Assembly: GCF_003319185.1 (NCBI RefSeq)
Contig: NZ_QOHJ01000006.1
Span: forward strand, 124,001-188,000
Reading direction: 5' to 3'
From: Blastococcus sp. TF02A-30
GTDB taxonomy: Bacteria; Actinomycetota; Actinomycetes; Mycobacteriales; Geodermatophilaceae
DNA: 64,000 bases
The notes below the pieces were generated by a model. That model saw only the letters and a list, made by a program, of their open reading frames with translations, did no database searches and had not been told where the DNA came from. The position numbers and the translations under genes were made by a program. How positions within the stretch are numbered: the first letter of the stretch is position 1; every line of letters starts with the position of its first letter. Positions 7,926 through 18,337 of this stretch are shown here, piece after piece.

Positions 7926-8413
7926 GCGCCCGCCGGTTCTTCTACGACACCGAGTTCATCGAGGACGGCACGACCATCGACCTCGTCTCCATCGGCGTCG
8001 TGGACGAGCAGGGCCGCGAGTTCTACGCGGTGAGCACCGAGTTCGACGAGCGCAAGGCGATCCCGTGGGTGCGCCGCAACGTGCTCGACCAGCTGCCGCC
8101 TCCGGCGGACCGGGCGTGGCGCAGCCGGGAGCGGATCCGCGAGGACCTGCTGGCCTTCCTCACCGGACCGGGGGAGGAGATCGAGCTCTGGGCCTGGTTC
8201 GCCGCCTACGACCACGTGGCGCTGGCCCAGCTGTGGGGCGCGATGCCGGCGCTTCCGCGGCCCATCCCGCGGTTCACCCGCGAGCTGCGGCAGCGGTGGG
8301 ACGACCTCGGGCAGCCGCCGCTGCCGCCGAAGCCGTCCGGCACGCACGACGCACTCGTCGACGCCCGCTACAACCTGGAGCGCTGGAAGGTCATGGAGGC
8401 AGCGCGCGGCTGA
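7922..8413 (+). CDS. 3'-5' exoribonuclease of the DEDDh type (Rv2179c-like)
   Basis: A 163-residue RNase T-like nuclease. The DEDDh residues are visible: Asp9 and Glu11 in YDTEF, Asp97 in AAYDH, and His142/Asp147 in HDALVDAR. The compact size and the DTEFIEDG start match mycobacterial Rv2179c, a 3'-5' exoribonuclease that trims single-stranded RNA overhangs with divalent metal. The GTG start forms a GTGA overlap with the RidA stop, so the two are co-translated. The longer frame reaching back to 7460 is the shadow of the RidA gene. In M. tuberculosis the homologue sits next to the DAHP synthase gene; here that gene lies about 4.5 kb downstream. Confidence 0.87.
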   Translation: MSARRFFYDTEFIEDGTTIDLVSIGVVDEQGREFYAVSTEFDERKAIPWVRRNVLDQLPPPADRAWRSRERIREDLLAFLTGPGEEIELWAWFAAYDHVALAQLWGAMPALPRPIPRFTRELRQRWDDLGQPPLPPKPSGTHDALVDARYNLERWKVMEAARG

Positions 8414-8451
8414 CCCTTGGCGCCGCGCGCACCCTGGGCCAGCCTGGCCGG

Positions 8452-9090
8452 GTGACCGAGCTGACCGCCGTCGAGGCGCGGACCCTGCTGGCCCGGGCCT
8501 TCGCCGACGACCCGCTGATGGTCTGGTTCTTCCCGGACGAGGAGTCGCGCCCGCACTGCTGCGCGGCGCTGTTCGGCCTGTTCGCCGAGCACTACCTGGC
8601 CGGCGGCCGGGTCGACGTCGTCCGCAGGGAGCGGCCGCTGGCGGTGGCGATGTGGCAGTGGCCGGAGCCCGCGGACGACGACGACGGGGCCGACGAGCTG
8701 CCGTCGATCGGCGGGCTCATGACCGCGCTGATGGGCCCCGAGCGCGCGGCCCGGGTCGGCGGTGCGCTGCGGGGCGTCGGTGAGCGGCGGCCGGACGCCC
8801 CGCACGCCTACCTGCACCTGCTCGGCGTGCACCCGGACGCGCAGGGCCAGGGGCTGGGCGGCCGGCTGCTCGACCAGGGGATCGCCGCGGCGAGCGCCGA
8901 CGGGCTGGTCGCCTGCCTGGACACGATGAACCCCGCCAACGTCCCCTTCTACGAGGCGCACGGCCTGGCGGTGCGCTCCGAGTGGGTGCTGCCGGACGGC
9001 GGCCCCACCGTGTGGAGCATGGCCACCGGTCAGACGGTGAACGCCCCCAGCAGCCGGTTGAGCTCCCGGGAGAGCGCGTCCAGCTCCTGA
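8452..9090 (+). CDS. GNAT-family N-acetyltransferase
   Basis: A 212-residue GNAT acyltransferase. The acetyl-CoA loop is clear at GVHPDAQGQGLGGRLL (the Q/RxxGxG/A pattern), followed by CLDTMNPANVPFYEAHGL, the usual final strand and helix. The early segment ARAFADDPLMVWFFPDE is typical of a GNAT subgroup of unknown substrate. The GTG start at 8452 follows the exoribonuclease by 38 bases. The last 20 codons, after the natural fold end near SMATG, run into the 3' end of the convergent chemoreceptor gene, giving a 61-bp coding overlap and a Ser/Arg-rich tail that may simply reflect loss of a stop codon. Confidence 0.85.
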   Translation: MTELTAVEARTLLARAFADDPLMVWFFPDEESRPHCCAALFGLFAEHYLAGGRVDVVRRERPLAVAMWQWPEPADDDDGADELPSIGGLMTALMGPERAARVGGALRGVGERRPDAPHAYLHLLGVHPDAQGQGLGGRLLDQGIAAASADGLVACLDTMNPANVPFYEAHGLAVRSEWVLPDGGPTVWSMATGQTVNAPSSRLSSRESASSS

Positions 9091-11168
9091 GCCGCGGCGC
9101 GGGCCCGCTCGACGTCGCTCGCGCTGCCCTCGGCGTCCTGGCTGACCGTGGTGAGCGTCGTCGTCACCGTGCCGGCCCCGTCGGCCGCGGCGGCGACGCT
9201 GCGGCTGAGCTCGCCGGTGGTGGCGGTCTGCTCCTCGACGGCGCTGGCGATCGTGGTCTGGTGGTCGTTGATCGAGCGGACCACGTCGGCGATCCGGGAG
9301 ATGGAGCGCACCGCCTCGGTCGTCTCGGCCTGGATGCCCTGCACCCGCTGGGCGATCTCCTCGCTGGCCTTGGCCGTCTCCTGGGCGAGGTCCTTGACCT
9401 CGTTGGCGACGACGGCGAAGCCCTTGCCCGCGTCCCCGGCGCGGGCGGCCTCGATGGTCGCGTTGAGCGCCAGCAGGTTGGTCTGCTCGGCCACCCCTGC
9501 GATCACCTTGACCACGTCGCCGATCTCGGCGGAGCTGGCCCCCAGGGCGGCGATGGTCTGCTCGGTCTGCTCGGCGAGGGCGGCGGCCTGCCGGCCGACC
9601 TCGGCCGCCTCGCTCGCGCTGCGGGAGATCTCACCGATGGAGGCGCCCATCTCCGACGCGCCGGCGGCGGCCGCCGACACGCTGCTGCTGATCTCCGCGG
9701 CGACCTGGTGCGCGCCCTGCGCCTGGTCGCGGCTGCGCGTGGCCCGCTGGGCGAGCCCGTCGGCGACGGTCGAGACGCCGGCCGCGGAGGAGGCCACCTG
9801 CTGCGCGCAGCGGCCGATGTCGCGCACGGTGCCGGCCACCTTGTCGACGAACCGGTTGAAGGCGGCGGACAGCTGGCCGACCTCGTCGGAGCGGTCCTCG
9901 TCCATGCGCTGGGTCAGGTCGCCCTCGCCGTCGGCGATCTCGGCCATGCGGTCGCGCAGGTGCTCCAGCGGGGCGGTGAGCCGCCGGCCGATCCACAGCG
10001 CGACGGCGCCGCCGACCAGCGCGATGGCCACGCCCGCGACGAGCAGCGCCATGAGCATCGACGAGCGGCCGGCCCCGAGGTTGTCCACGGGGCCCGAGAA
10101 GTCGCCGTCCCGGGCGACCGTGGCGATGACCCAGTCCCACGGGGCGTAGTAGGTCAGCCGCGCCGTCGTCGGCCCGGCGTCGGGGTCGACGTAGCGGACG
10201 GTGGCCTGCTCGCCGTCCTCCAGCGCGACGGCGGTCTCCACCATCCGCTGCACGTACGGGGTGCCCTCGGCGTCGGTGGCCTCGACCAGGTTCTCGCCGT
10301 CGCGCACGCCGTCCGGGCTGATCAGCACCGTGCCGGCGCGGTCGGCGGTGCCGCCGTAGACCTCGACGTAGCCGTTGTCGCCCACGGTGGTGCCGTTGAG
10401 GCTCTCCCGCAGGGCGGGCAGGGCCTCCTGCTTGACGCCGACGTAGAGCACACCGACGACGTCGCCGGCCGGGCCGGTGATCGGCGCGTAGGCCGAGACG
10501 AGCCAGGAGTCGACGACGAAGGCGTTGCCCCGGTAGGTCTGGCCGCTCATCACCGTCTGCACCACGGGGCTCGACGAGGGGATGTAGGTGCCGATCGCGC
10601 GGGCGCCGGAGGCGGCGACCACGTTGGTGGCCACGCGCAGGAAGTCGCCCGTCTCCGTCTTCTGGAAGATGGTCACGGTGGCGCCGGTCATCGACTTGAT
10701 CGTGTCGACCACGGGCGTCGGGACGGCGACGTCGGCGTTCTTCCCCAGCCACTGGCCGCCGACGAGCACCCGGGGCAGCTGCACCGGGGTGACCTCGCCC
10801 GAGACCTGGTTCTTGGCGTCCCAGGGCACCAGCCCGGCCTTCGGGTCGGCGATGGAGAAGCCGCCGGCCTGGGCGAGCACGTACTGGGCGGTGGCCAGGT
10901 CGGAGTCCACCTTCGCCGCCGTGGAGGCGCCCTGGGTGGCGACGACGTCGTGCACGCCGTCCGCGGTGCGGGAGATGTCCTCGTCGACCAGCGCGCCGAC
11001 GTCGACCTTGGCGTCGTCGGCGAACCGGCCGCTCTGCCAGGCGCTCACGCCGCCCATCGCGACGCCGGTGACGGCGACGCTGGCGACCGCGAGGGCCACG
11101 ACCTTGGTCCTGATGCCCCAGCCCGAGGGGGCCGCCCAGGTCGGCAGCGTCGGGGGGTGAAGCGGCAC
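9030..11168 (-). CDS. Methyl-accepting chemotaxis protein with extracellular Cache sensor
   Basis: A 712-residue transmembrane chemoreceptor. A first membrane helix (about 22-44) is followed by a roughly 330-residue periplasmic-side region that resembles a Cache sensor (DTIKSMTGATVTIFQK and SAYAPI segments). Then come a second helix (about 371-393), a HAMP domain and a long coiled-coil signalling domain with the conserved hairpin EQTNLLALNATIEAARAG. I start at GTG 11168 because GGAGG lies about six bases upstream; the longer frame from 11330 overlaps the divergent gene. No C-terminal CheR-binding pentapeptide is seen. No other che or flagellar genes are in the window, so its partners must be elsewhere. 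The ligand is unknown; Cache domains often bind small organic acids or amino acids. Confidence 0.9.
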   Translation of the reverse strand: MPLHPPTLPTWAAPSGWGIRTKVVALAVASVAVTGVAMGGVSAWQSGRFADDAKVDVGALVDEDISRTADGVHDVVATQGASTAAKVDSDLATAQYVLAQAGGFSIADPKAGLVPWDAKNQVSGEVTPVQLPRVLVGGQWLGKNADVAVPTPVVDTIKSMTGATVTIFQKTETGDFLRVATNVVAASGARAIGTYIPSSSPVVQTVMSGQTYRGNAFVVDSWLVSAYAPITGPAGDVVGVLYVGVKQEALPALRESLNGTTVGDNGYVEVYGGTADRAGTVLISPDGVRDGENLVEATDAEGTPYVQRMVETAVALEDGEQATVRYVDPDAGPTTARLTYYAPWDWVIATVARDGDFSGPVDNLGAGRSSMLMALLVAGVAIALVGGAVALWIGRRLTAPLEHLRDRMAEIADGEGDLTQRMDEDRSDEVGQLSAAFNRFVDKVAGTVRDIGRCAQQVASSAAGVSTVADGLAQRATRSRDQAQGAHQVAAEISSSVSAAAAGASEMGASIGEISRSASEAAEVGRQAAALAEQTEQTIAALGASSAEIGDVVKVIAGVAEQTNLLALNATIEAARAGDAGKGFAVVANEVKDLAQETAKASEEIAQRVQGIQAETTEAVRSISRIADVVRSINDHQTTIASAVEEQTATTGELSRSVAAAADGAGTVTTTLTTVSQDAEGSASDVERARAAAQELDALSRELNRLLGAFTV

Positions 11169-11265
11169 GAGGGTCCTCCGGTGGTCGGTGCGGCGGCCGT
11201 TCCACCGCCGTCGTCCCCGGGGTTCTCGGCAGCCCGGCGCGGAACCGGAACGGGAAAGGACCTCC

Positions 11266-11805
11266 GTGACCGGATCGTCATCCGGCACGATCCGCACCGT
11301 GACGACGACGCGGACCGACGTCCCCCGCACCGGCGGTGAGCGGGAGCTGCTGCGCGCCTACCTCGACTTCCACCGCGAGACCCTGGCCGGGAAGTGCGCC
11401 GGCCTCGGTGACGAGGAGCTCCGCCGGGCGGCCGCGCCGCCGTCGTCGCTGTCCCTGCTCGGGCTGGTGCGGCACATGGCCGAGGTGGAGCGCTCCTGGT
11501 TCCGCCGGGTCGTGGACGGTCAGGACGTCCCGCTGGTCTGGTCGCCGGGCGGCGACTTCCAGGCCGCCTTCGACGTGGCCGGGGCCTCGGTGGCCGAGGC
11601 CCGCGCCGCGTGGGAGGCCGAGATCGGGCACGCGCGGCGCATCGAGCGGGCCGCGGCGTCGCTGGAGGTGACCGGCGTGGACCGCCGTTCCGGCGAGGAG
11701 TACTCGCTGCGCCGGGTGCTCGTCCACGTGATCCAGGAGTACGCCCGCCACAACGGGCACGCCGATCTCATCCGCGAGCGGATCGACGGCGCCACGGGGG
11801 TCTGA
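11266..11805 (+). CDS. DinB/DUF664-family protein
   Basis: A 179-residue four-helix protein of the DinB-like DUF664 group common in actinomycetes. Characteristic segments are ERELLRAYLDFHRETL, LGLVRHMAEVERSWFRR (His of the putative metal triad) and VLVHVIQEYARHNGHADLIRE (two further His). This family shares the fold of mycothiol- and bacillithiol-dependent enzymes, so a thiol-transferase or hydrolase role with a divalent metal is possible but unproven. The GTG at 11266 has AAAGGA five bases upstream; an in-frame GTG at 11299 has none. It is divergent from the chemoreceptor gene and lies 57 bases before pfkA. Confidence 0.8.
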   Translation: MTGSSSGTIRTVTTTRTDVPRTGGERELLRAYLDFHRETLAGKCAGLGDEELRRAAAPPSSLSLLGLVRHMAEVERSWFRRVVDGQDVPLVWSPGGDFQAAFDVAGASVAEARAAWEAEIGHARRIERAAASLEVTGVDRRSGEEYSLRRVLVHVIQEYARHNGHADLIRERIDGATGV

Positions 11806-11862
11806 CCTGCGGCATCATGGCGGCGACCACCCGTCCGCGGGACCGTCCTCCCGGAGGCACCC

Positions 11863-12888
11863 ATGCGCATCGGCATCCTGACCGGAGGGGGCGACTGCCC
11901 CGGTCTCAACGCGGTGATCCGGGCCGTGGTGCGCAAGGGGCTCGGCGAGCACGGCGACGAGGTCGTCGGCTTCCGGGACGGCTGGCGGGGGCTGCTGGAG
12001 GACGACGCGGTGCCCCTGGACCTCGCCTCGGTCCGGGGGATCCTGCCGCGCGGCGGCACCGTGCTGGGCACCTCGCGCACCAACCCCTACGGCGTGGACG
12101 GCGGGCCGGAGCGGGTGCTGGAGACGCTGCAGCGGCACCGCATCGACGCGCTCGTCCCGATCGGCGGCGAGGACACCCTCGGCGTGGCCGCCCGGCTGGG
12201 GGAGGCCGGCGTACGCGTGGTCGGGGTGCCCAAGACGATCGACAACGACCTCAACGGCACCGACTACACGTTCGGCTTCGACACCGCGGTCGGCGTGGCC
12301 ATGGAGGCCGTCGACCGGCTGCACACCACGGGCGACAGCCACCACCGGACCCTGGTGGTCGAGGTCATGGGCCGGCACGCCGGCTGGATAGCGCTGCACG
12401 CCGGCATGGCCGGTGGGGCCACCGTGATCCTCGTCCCCGAGAACCCGTTCGACGTCGACGCCGTGGTGGAGCACTGCCGGCACCGGTTCGCGTCGGGCTT
12501 CTCGCCGATCGTGGTGGTCTCCGAGGGGGCCGCGCCCAAGCAGGGCGCGCTGACGACCTCCACCGGCCAGCTCGACGCCTTCGGGCACGTACGGCTGGGT
12601 GGGATCGGGGCCGCGCTGGCCGCTCTCATCGAGGAGCGGACCGGCCGGGAGGCGCGCGCGGTGGTGCTCGGCCACCTGCAGCGTGGCGGCACGCCGTCCC
12701 AGTTCGACCGCGTGCTGGCGACGCGGTTCGGGCTGGCCGCGGTCGACGCCGTCCACGACGGGCAGTCCGGCGTCATGGTCGCGCTGCGCGGCACCGACAT
12801 CGTGCGGGTGCCGCTCGCCGAGGCGACGGCGCAGCTCAAGCTGGTGCCGGTCGAGCGCTACGCCGAGGCCGAGGTGTTCTTCGGATGA
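11863..12888 (+). CDS. pfkA: 6-phosphofructokinase, probably pyrophosphate-dependent
   Basis: A 341-residue PfkA-type enzyme that makes fructose 1,6-bisphosphate in glycolysis. The start GILTGGGDCPGLNA, the catalytic TIDND (Asp127, Asp129) and MGRHAGWIA are all present. The phosphoryl-donor residues read GGED (101-104) and PKTIDND (Lys124): Asp104 with Lys124 is the combination known from pyrophosphate-using enzymes such as that of Amycolatopsis methanolica, while ATP enzymes have Gly104. I therefore predict a reversible PPi-PFK (inference from residues only). GGAGG stands five bases before the ATG. The next gene is DAHP synthase, 46 bases on, with its own promoter. Confidence 0.9.
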   Translation: MRIGILTGGGDCPGLNAVIRAVVRKGLGEHGDEVVGFRDGWRGLLEDDAVPLDLASVRGILPRGGTVLGTSRTNPYGVDGGPERVLETLQRHRIDALVPIGGEDTLGVAARLGEAGVRVVGVPKTIDNDLNGTDYTFGFDTAVGVAMEAVDRLHTTGDSHHRTLVVEVMGRHAGWIALHAGMAGGATVILVPENPFDVDAVVEHCRHRFASGFSPIVVVSEGAAPKQGALTTSTGQLDAFGHVRLGGIGAALAALIEERTGREARAVVLGHLQRGGTPSQFDRVLATRFGLAAVDAVHDGQSGVMVALRGTDIVRVPLAEATAQLKLVPVERYAEAEVFFG

Positions 12889-12907
12889 GACGCGTCCCGC
12901 GGGCTAG

Positions 12908-15275
<2,368 letters not shown>

Positions 15276-15282
15276 CGCCGGC

Positions 15283-15339
15283 CGAGTGCGACGAACTCGT
15301 GGCGATCAGCCGCTGATGGCCACGAGTTCGTCGCACTCG
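15283..15339. terminator. Long perfect hairpin between convergent ltaE and nfo
   Basis: Arms 15283-15303 and 15319-15339 are perfectly complementary over 21 bp; they include GTGCGACGAACTCGTGGC on the left. The 15-base loop itself can pair through ATCAG and CTGAT. It sits in the 80-bp gap between two 3' ends, so a bidirectional terminator is the simplest reading. The stem is longer and less GC-biased than local DNA, so a dispersed palindromic repeat is also possible. Confidence 0.65.
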
Positions 15340-15355
15340 ACGTCGGGTCGGGCGG

Positions 15356-16237
15356 TCAGTCGCCGATCAGCGAGTTGAGCAGCTTGATGTCGGCGGCGTG
15401 CCCGCCGCACGGGTCGCCGTCCTTCTCGCTCGGGGTCTCCACGACGACGGCGATGCCGTCCATCGACGGGTGGGCCAGCAGCTCGGCGAACGGCGCGACC
15501 CCGATCGAGCCCTCGCCGATGGTCGTGTGCCGGTCGCGCTTGGAGCCGCAGCCGTCCAGCGAGTCGTTGGCGTGCACCAGCCCCAGCCGGCCAGGACCCA
15601 CGGTGGCCCCCAGCAGGTCCAGCGTGGCGGTCATCCCGCCGGGCGTCGCCAGGTCGTGCCCGGCGGCCCAGATGTGGCAGGTGTCGAAGCAGACGCCGAG
15701 CAGCGGGTGGTCCTCCAGCGCGGCGAAGTAGGGGCCGAGCTCCTCGACGGTCGCGGCCAGCGCCTTGCCCCCGCCCGCGGTCGGCTCGATCAGCAGCCGG
15801 GGCCCGTCCGGGTCGGCGGCCTCCAGCACCGGCAGCAGCTGCTCGTGCAGCTGGCGCAGCGCGGCCTCGTAGCGGTCCTCGCCGACGGCGGAGCCCGCGT
15901 GGACGACGACGCCGTCGCAGCCCAGCTGGGCGCCGCGCGCGAGGTTGTGCCCGATCGCGGCGATCGACTGCTCGACGGTCGCCTCGGTCGGCGAGCCGAC
16001 GTTCACCAGGAACGGCGTGTGGATGAACGACGGGATGCCGCGCTCGGTGCACCCGGCGGTGAACAGGGCGTCCTGCTTCGGGTCGCCGGGGGTGAGCTTC
16101 CAGCCGCGCGGGTTGCCGACGAAGACCTGGACCGCGAGGGCGCCGACGGCGTCGGTGTAGGGGAGGCCGCCCTTGGCCAGGCCGCCCTTGATCTGGATGT
16201 GCGCGCCGATGGGCGGCACACGCCGGGGTGTGCTCAC
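15356..16237 (-). CDS. nfo: Endonuclease IV (AP endonuclease)
   Basis: A 293-residue TIM-barrel AP endonuclease of base-excision repair, cutting 5' of abasic sites with zinc. Metal-ligand segments are visible in order: IGAHIQIKGGL at the N-terminus, HTPFLVNVGSP, VVHAGS, LLIEPTAGGG (Glu), GVCFDTCHIWAAGHD (Asp/His), LVHANDSL and HTTIGEGSIG. Length is normal. The GTG start lies 13 bases after the pknL stop with no clear ribosome site, suggesting readthrough transcription from pknL. Linkage of a repair nuclease to a cell-wall kinase is probably positional only. Confidence 0.9.
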   Translation of the reverse strand: MSTPRRVPPIGAHIQIKGGLAKGGLPYTDAVGALAVQVFVGNPRGWKLTPGDPKQDALFTAGCTERGIPSFIHTPFLVNVGSPTEATVEQSIAAIGHNLARGAQLGCDGVVVHAGSAVGEDRYEAALRQLHEQLLPVLEAADPDGPRLLIEPTAGGGKALAATVEELGPYFAALEDHPLLGVCFDTCHIWAAGHDLATPGGMTATLDLLGATVGPGRLGLVHANDSLDGCGSKRDRHTTIGEGSIGVAPFAELLAHPSMDGIAVVVETPSEKDGDPCGGHAADIKLLNSLIGD

Positions 16238-16250
16238 GAGAGAGGAGTGC

Positions 16251-18224
16251 CTATCCGAAGGTGAGGAGGATGGTGACCTTGGTGCCCTGCTCGACCGACT
16301 CGCCGGCCTTGACGCTCTGCCGGAAGACCCGGTCGCCGAAGAACTTCGTCGCCTCGACCTGCAGGCCGGCGGCCTGGAGCGCGGCGGTGGCCTCGGCCTC
16401 GCTCATGCCGACGACGTCGGGCACGGTCACCATCGGCACGCCCTCGGAGACCTGGATCGTCACCGTGCTCCGGTAGGGAGCTGCCGCGCCGGGCGCCGGG
16501 TCGACGGCCATGACCTCGCCCTTGTCGACGTCGGCGCTGCGGCCGTCCGCCGCCCGCTCGACGGTGAAGCCGAGGGCTTCCAGGTTGGCCGTGGCCTGCT
16601 CCGGGGTCTGCCCGCGGACGTCGGGCACCGCCACCGGCGCGTGGCCCTTGCTGACGTTGACGGTGACCACCTGGTCGCGCTTGAGCTCGGTGCCCGCGGG
16701 CGGGTCGAACCCGGCCACCAGGCCGGCGTCGATCTCGTCGTCGTAGACCTCGGCGAGCTGGATCTGCACCGGCAGGCTGTCGGTGAGCTCCGCCTCGACC
16801 TCGGCGACCGGCCGGCCGACGAGGTCGGGGGAGACCTCGTAGCGCTCGGGGCCCTTGGAGACGACGACGGTCACGTCGGTGCCGCGGATGGCCTCGCGAC
16901 CGGCCCCGGGGTCGGTGGAGATGACGGCCCCGGCGGCCACCGTCTCGCTCCACTCCTCGACCGGCTTCGGGTCCAGCCCGGCGTCCTGCAGCAGGTCGAC
17001 GGCGGCCTCGCGGGACTTGCCCTCCAGCGCCGGGACGTCGGTCCACCGGCCGCTGCCGAACCACCAGCCGATGGCGCCCACCGTGACCACCATGAGCAGC
17101 ACGACGGCGACGGCCAGCCGCGCGCGACGGCGGCGCACGTGCTGCGGCACGCCGGGGCGCACGGGGGGACGGCGCCCGCCGACGTTGGTCGTCGGGCCGG
17201 CGCCCGGGGCGGGGAGCATGCTCGTGCGCTTGCTGGCACCCATGACGGCCGTGCCCGGCGCGCTGGGGTGCCGGTCGTGCGGGCGCGGCCGGGTGGGGCG
17301 GTTGGTCGGGCGCAGCGTGCCCGGGCCGGCGGTGCTGCGGCCGGTGGGCACGGGCACCGGCTCGATGCCCAGCTCCTTGCGCAGCGCGGCGAGCTCGGCG
17401 AGGAACGCCCCGGCGTCGATCGGGCGGCCACCGGGGTCACGCCGCGTGCTGCGGGCGACCAGCTCGTCGACCTGCCACGGCAGCCCGGGGACCTCCTCGG
17501 ACGGCGCCGGGACGTCGTTGTGCACGTGCTGGTAGGCGACCGCGAGAGGGGTGTCGCCGCCGTAGGGCGGGTGCCCGGTGAGCATCTCGAACAGCACGAT
17601 CCCGGCCGCGTAGATGTCGCTGCGCGCGTCGGCCTTGCCGCGCTCGAGCTGCTCCGGGGAGAGGTAGGCGACGGTGCCGATGAGCACCCCGCCGGTCTGG
17701 CTGGCCTGGGCGGTGCCGTTGCCGACGACGGCGCGGGCCAGGCCGAAGTCGGCCACCTTCACCACGCCGTCGACCCCGATGAGCACGTTCTCGGGCTTGA
17801 TGTCGCGGTGCACGATGCCGGCGCGGTGCGCGGCGGTGAGCCCGGCCAGCACCGGCTCGAGCACGGCGAAGGCCTCGGCGACCGTGAGCCGGCCGCGGGC
17901 GGTCAGCAGGTCGCGCAGCGTCCGGCCGCGGACCAGCTCCATCACCAGGAAGACCAGGCCCTGGTCGCTGCCCTGGTCGCTGACGTTGACGACGTTCGGG
18001 TGGCTGAGCATCGCCGCGGCCCGCGCCTCGCGGGTGAACCGGTCGACGAACGTGGGGTCGTGGGCCAGGTGCTCGGCCATGACCTTGACCGCCACCGTCC
18101 GGTGCAGCCGGAGGTCGGTGGCCGAGTAGACGGTGGACATGCCGCCGCGCGCCACCCGCTCCTCGAGGCGGTAGCGCCCCTCGAGAACGAGGCCGACCAC
18201 GGGGTCGGTCACGGCGGTGTCCAC
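16251..18224 (-). CDS. pknL: Serine/threonine protein kinase with four PASTA domains (PknL-like)
   Basis: A 657-residue membrane kinase. The kinase domain has the ATP lysine in VAVKVM (Lys47), HRDIKPEN (139-145) and DFG (159-161). A Pro/Arg-rich linker, one membrane helix (about 369-389) and four PASTA repeats (about 395-657) follow; these bind muropeptide or lipid II fragments outside the cell in related kinases. The context matches mycobacterial pknL: an Rv2175c-like gene, its known substrate in M. tuberculosis, lies 2.8 kb away, and DAHP synthase is nearby. Unlike M. tuberculosis PknL it carries PASTA domains, as in corynebacteria. TACACT lies seven bases before the GTG, so it is likely leaderless. 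Confidence 0.92.
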   Translation of the reverse strand: MDTAVTDPVVGLVLEGRYRLEERVARGGMSTVYSATDLRLHRTVAVKVMAEHLAHDPTFVDRFTREARAAAMLSHPNVVNVSDQGSDQGLVFLVMELVRGRTLRDLLTARGRLTVAEAFAVLEPVLAGLTAAHRAGIVHRDIKPENVLIGVDGVVKVADFGLARAVVGNGTAQASQTGGVLIGTVAYLSPEQLERGKADARSDIYAAGIVLFEMLTGHPPYGGDTPLAVAYQHVHNDVPAPSEEVPGLPWQVDELVARSTRRDPGGRPIDAGAFLAELAALRKELGIEPVPVPTGRSTAGPGTLRPTNRPTRPRPHDRHPSAPGTAVMGASKRTSMLPAPGAGPTTNVGGRRPPVRPGVPQHVRRRRARLAVAVVLLMVVTVGAIGWWFGSGRWTDVPALEGKSREAAVDLLQDAGLDPKPVEEWSETVAAGAVISTDPGAGREAIRGTDVTVVVSKGPERYEVSPDLVGRPVAEVEAELTDSLPVQIQLAEVYDDEIDAGLVAGFDPPAGTELKRDQVVTVNVSKGHAPVAVPDVRGQTPEQATANLEALGFTVERAADGRSADVDKGEVMAVDPAPGAAAPYRSTVTIQVSEGVPMVTVPDVVGMSEAEATAALQAAGLQVEATKFFGDRVFRQSVKAGESVEQGTKVTILLTFG

Positions 18225-18231
18225 CTGGCCG

Positions 18232-18237
18232 AGTGTA
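18232..18237 (-). promoter_or_regulatory. Probable -10 hexamer of leaderless pknL
   Basis: TACACT on the minus strand, then seven bases, then the pknL GTG. It matches the TANNNT-N7-start layout seen at several genes in this window. Confidence 0.55.
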
Positions 18238-18279
18238 GGAGCGCCGACGGGCGCCCGGGTCCAACGACGCGGTCCAGGG

Positions 18280-18329
18280 GGCGGCCGGGACCGGTGGTGC
18301 GGGTGAAAAGCACCTCAGTCCCGGCCGCC
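18280..18329 (-). terminator. Hairpin terminator after glyA
   Basis: GGCGGCCGGGAC (18280-18291) and GTCCCGGCCGCC (18318-18329) form a perfect 12-bp stem nine bases after the glyA stop, with a second short stem (GGTGC/GCACC) inside the loop. It separates glyA from the pknL promoter on the same strand. Confidence 0.7.
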
Positions 18330-18337
18330 GGGGGCCC

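Noticed and set aside
5642-8347. 901-codon minus-strand frame across glpK, ridA and the nuclease
   Set aside because: It is a high-GC shadow frame through three well-supported genes in other frames and shows no motif.
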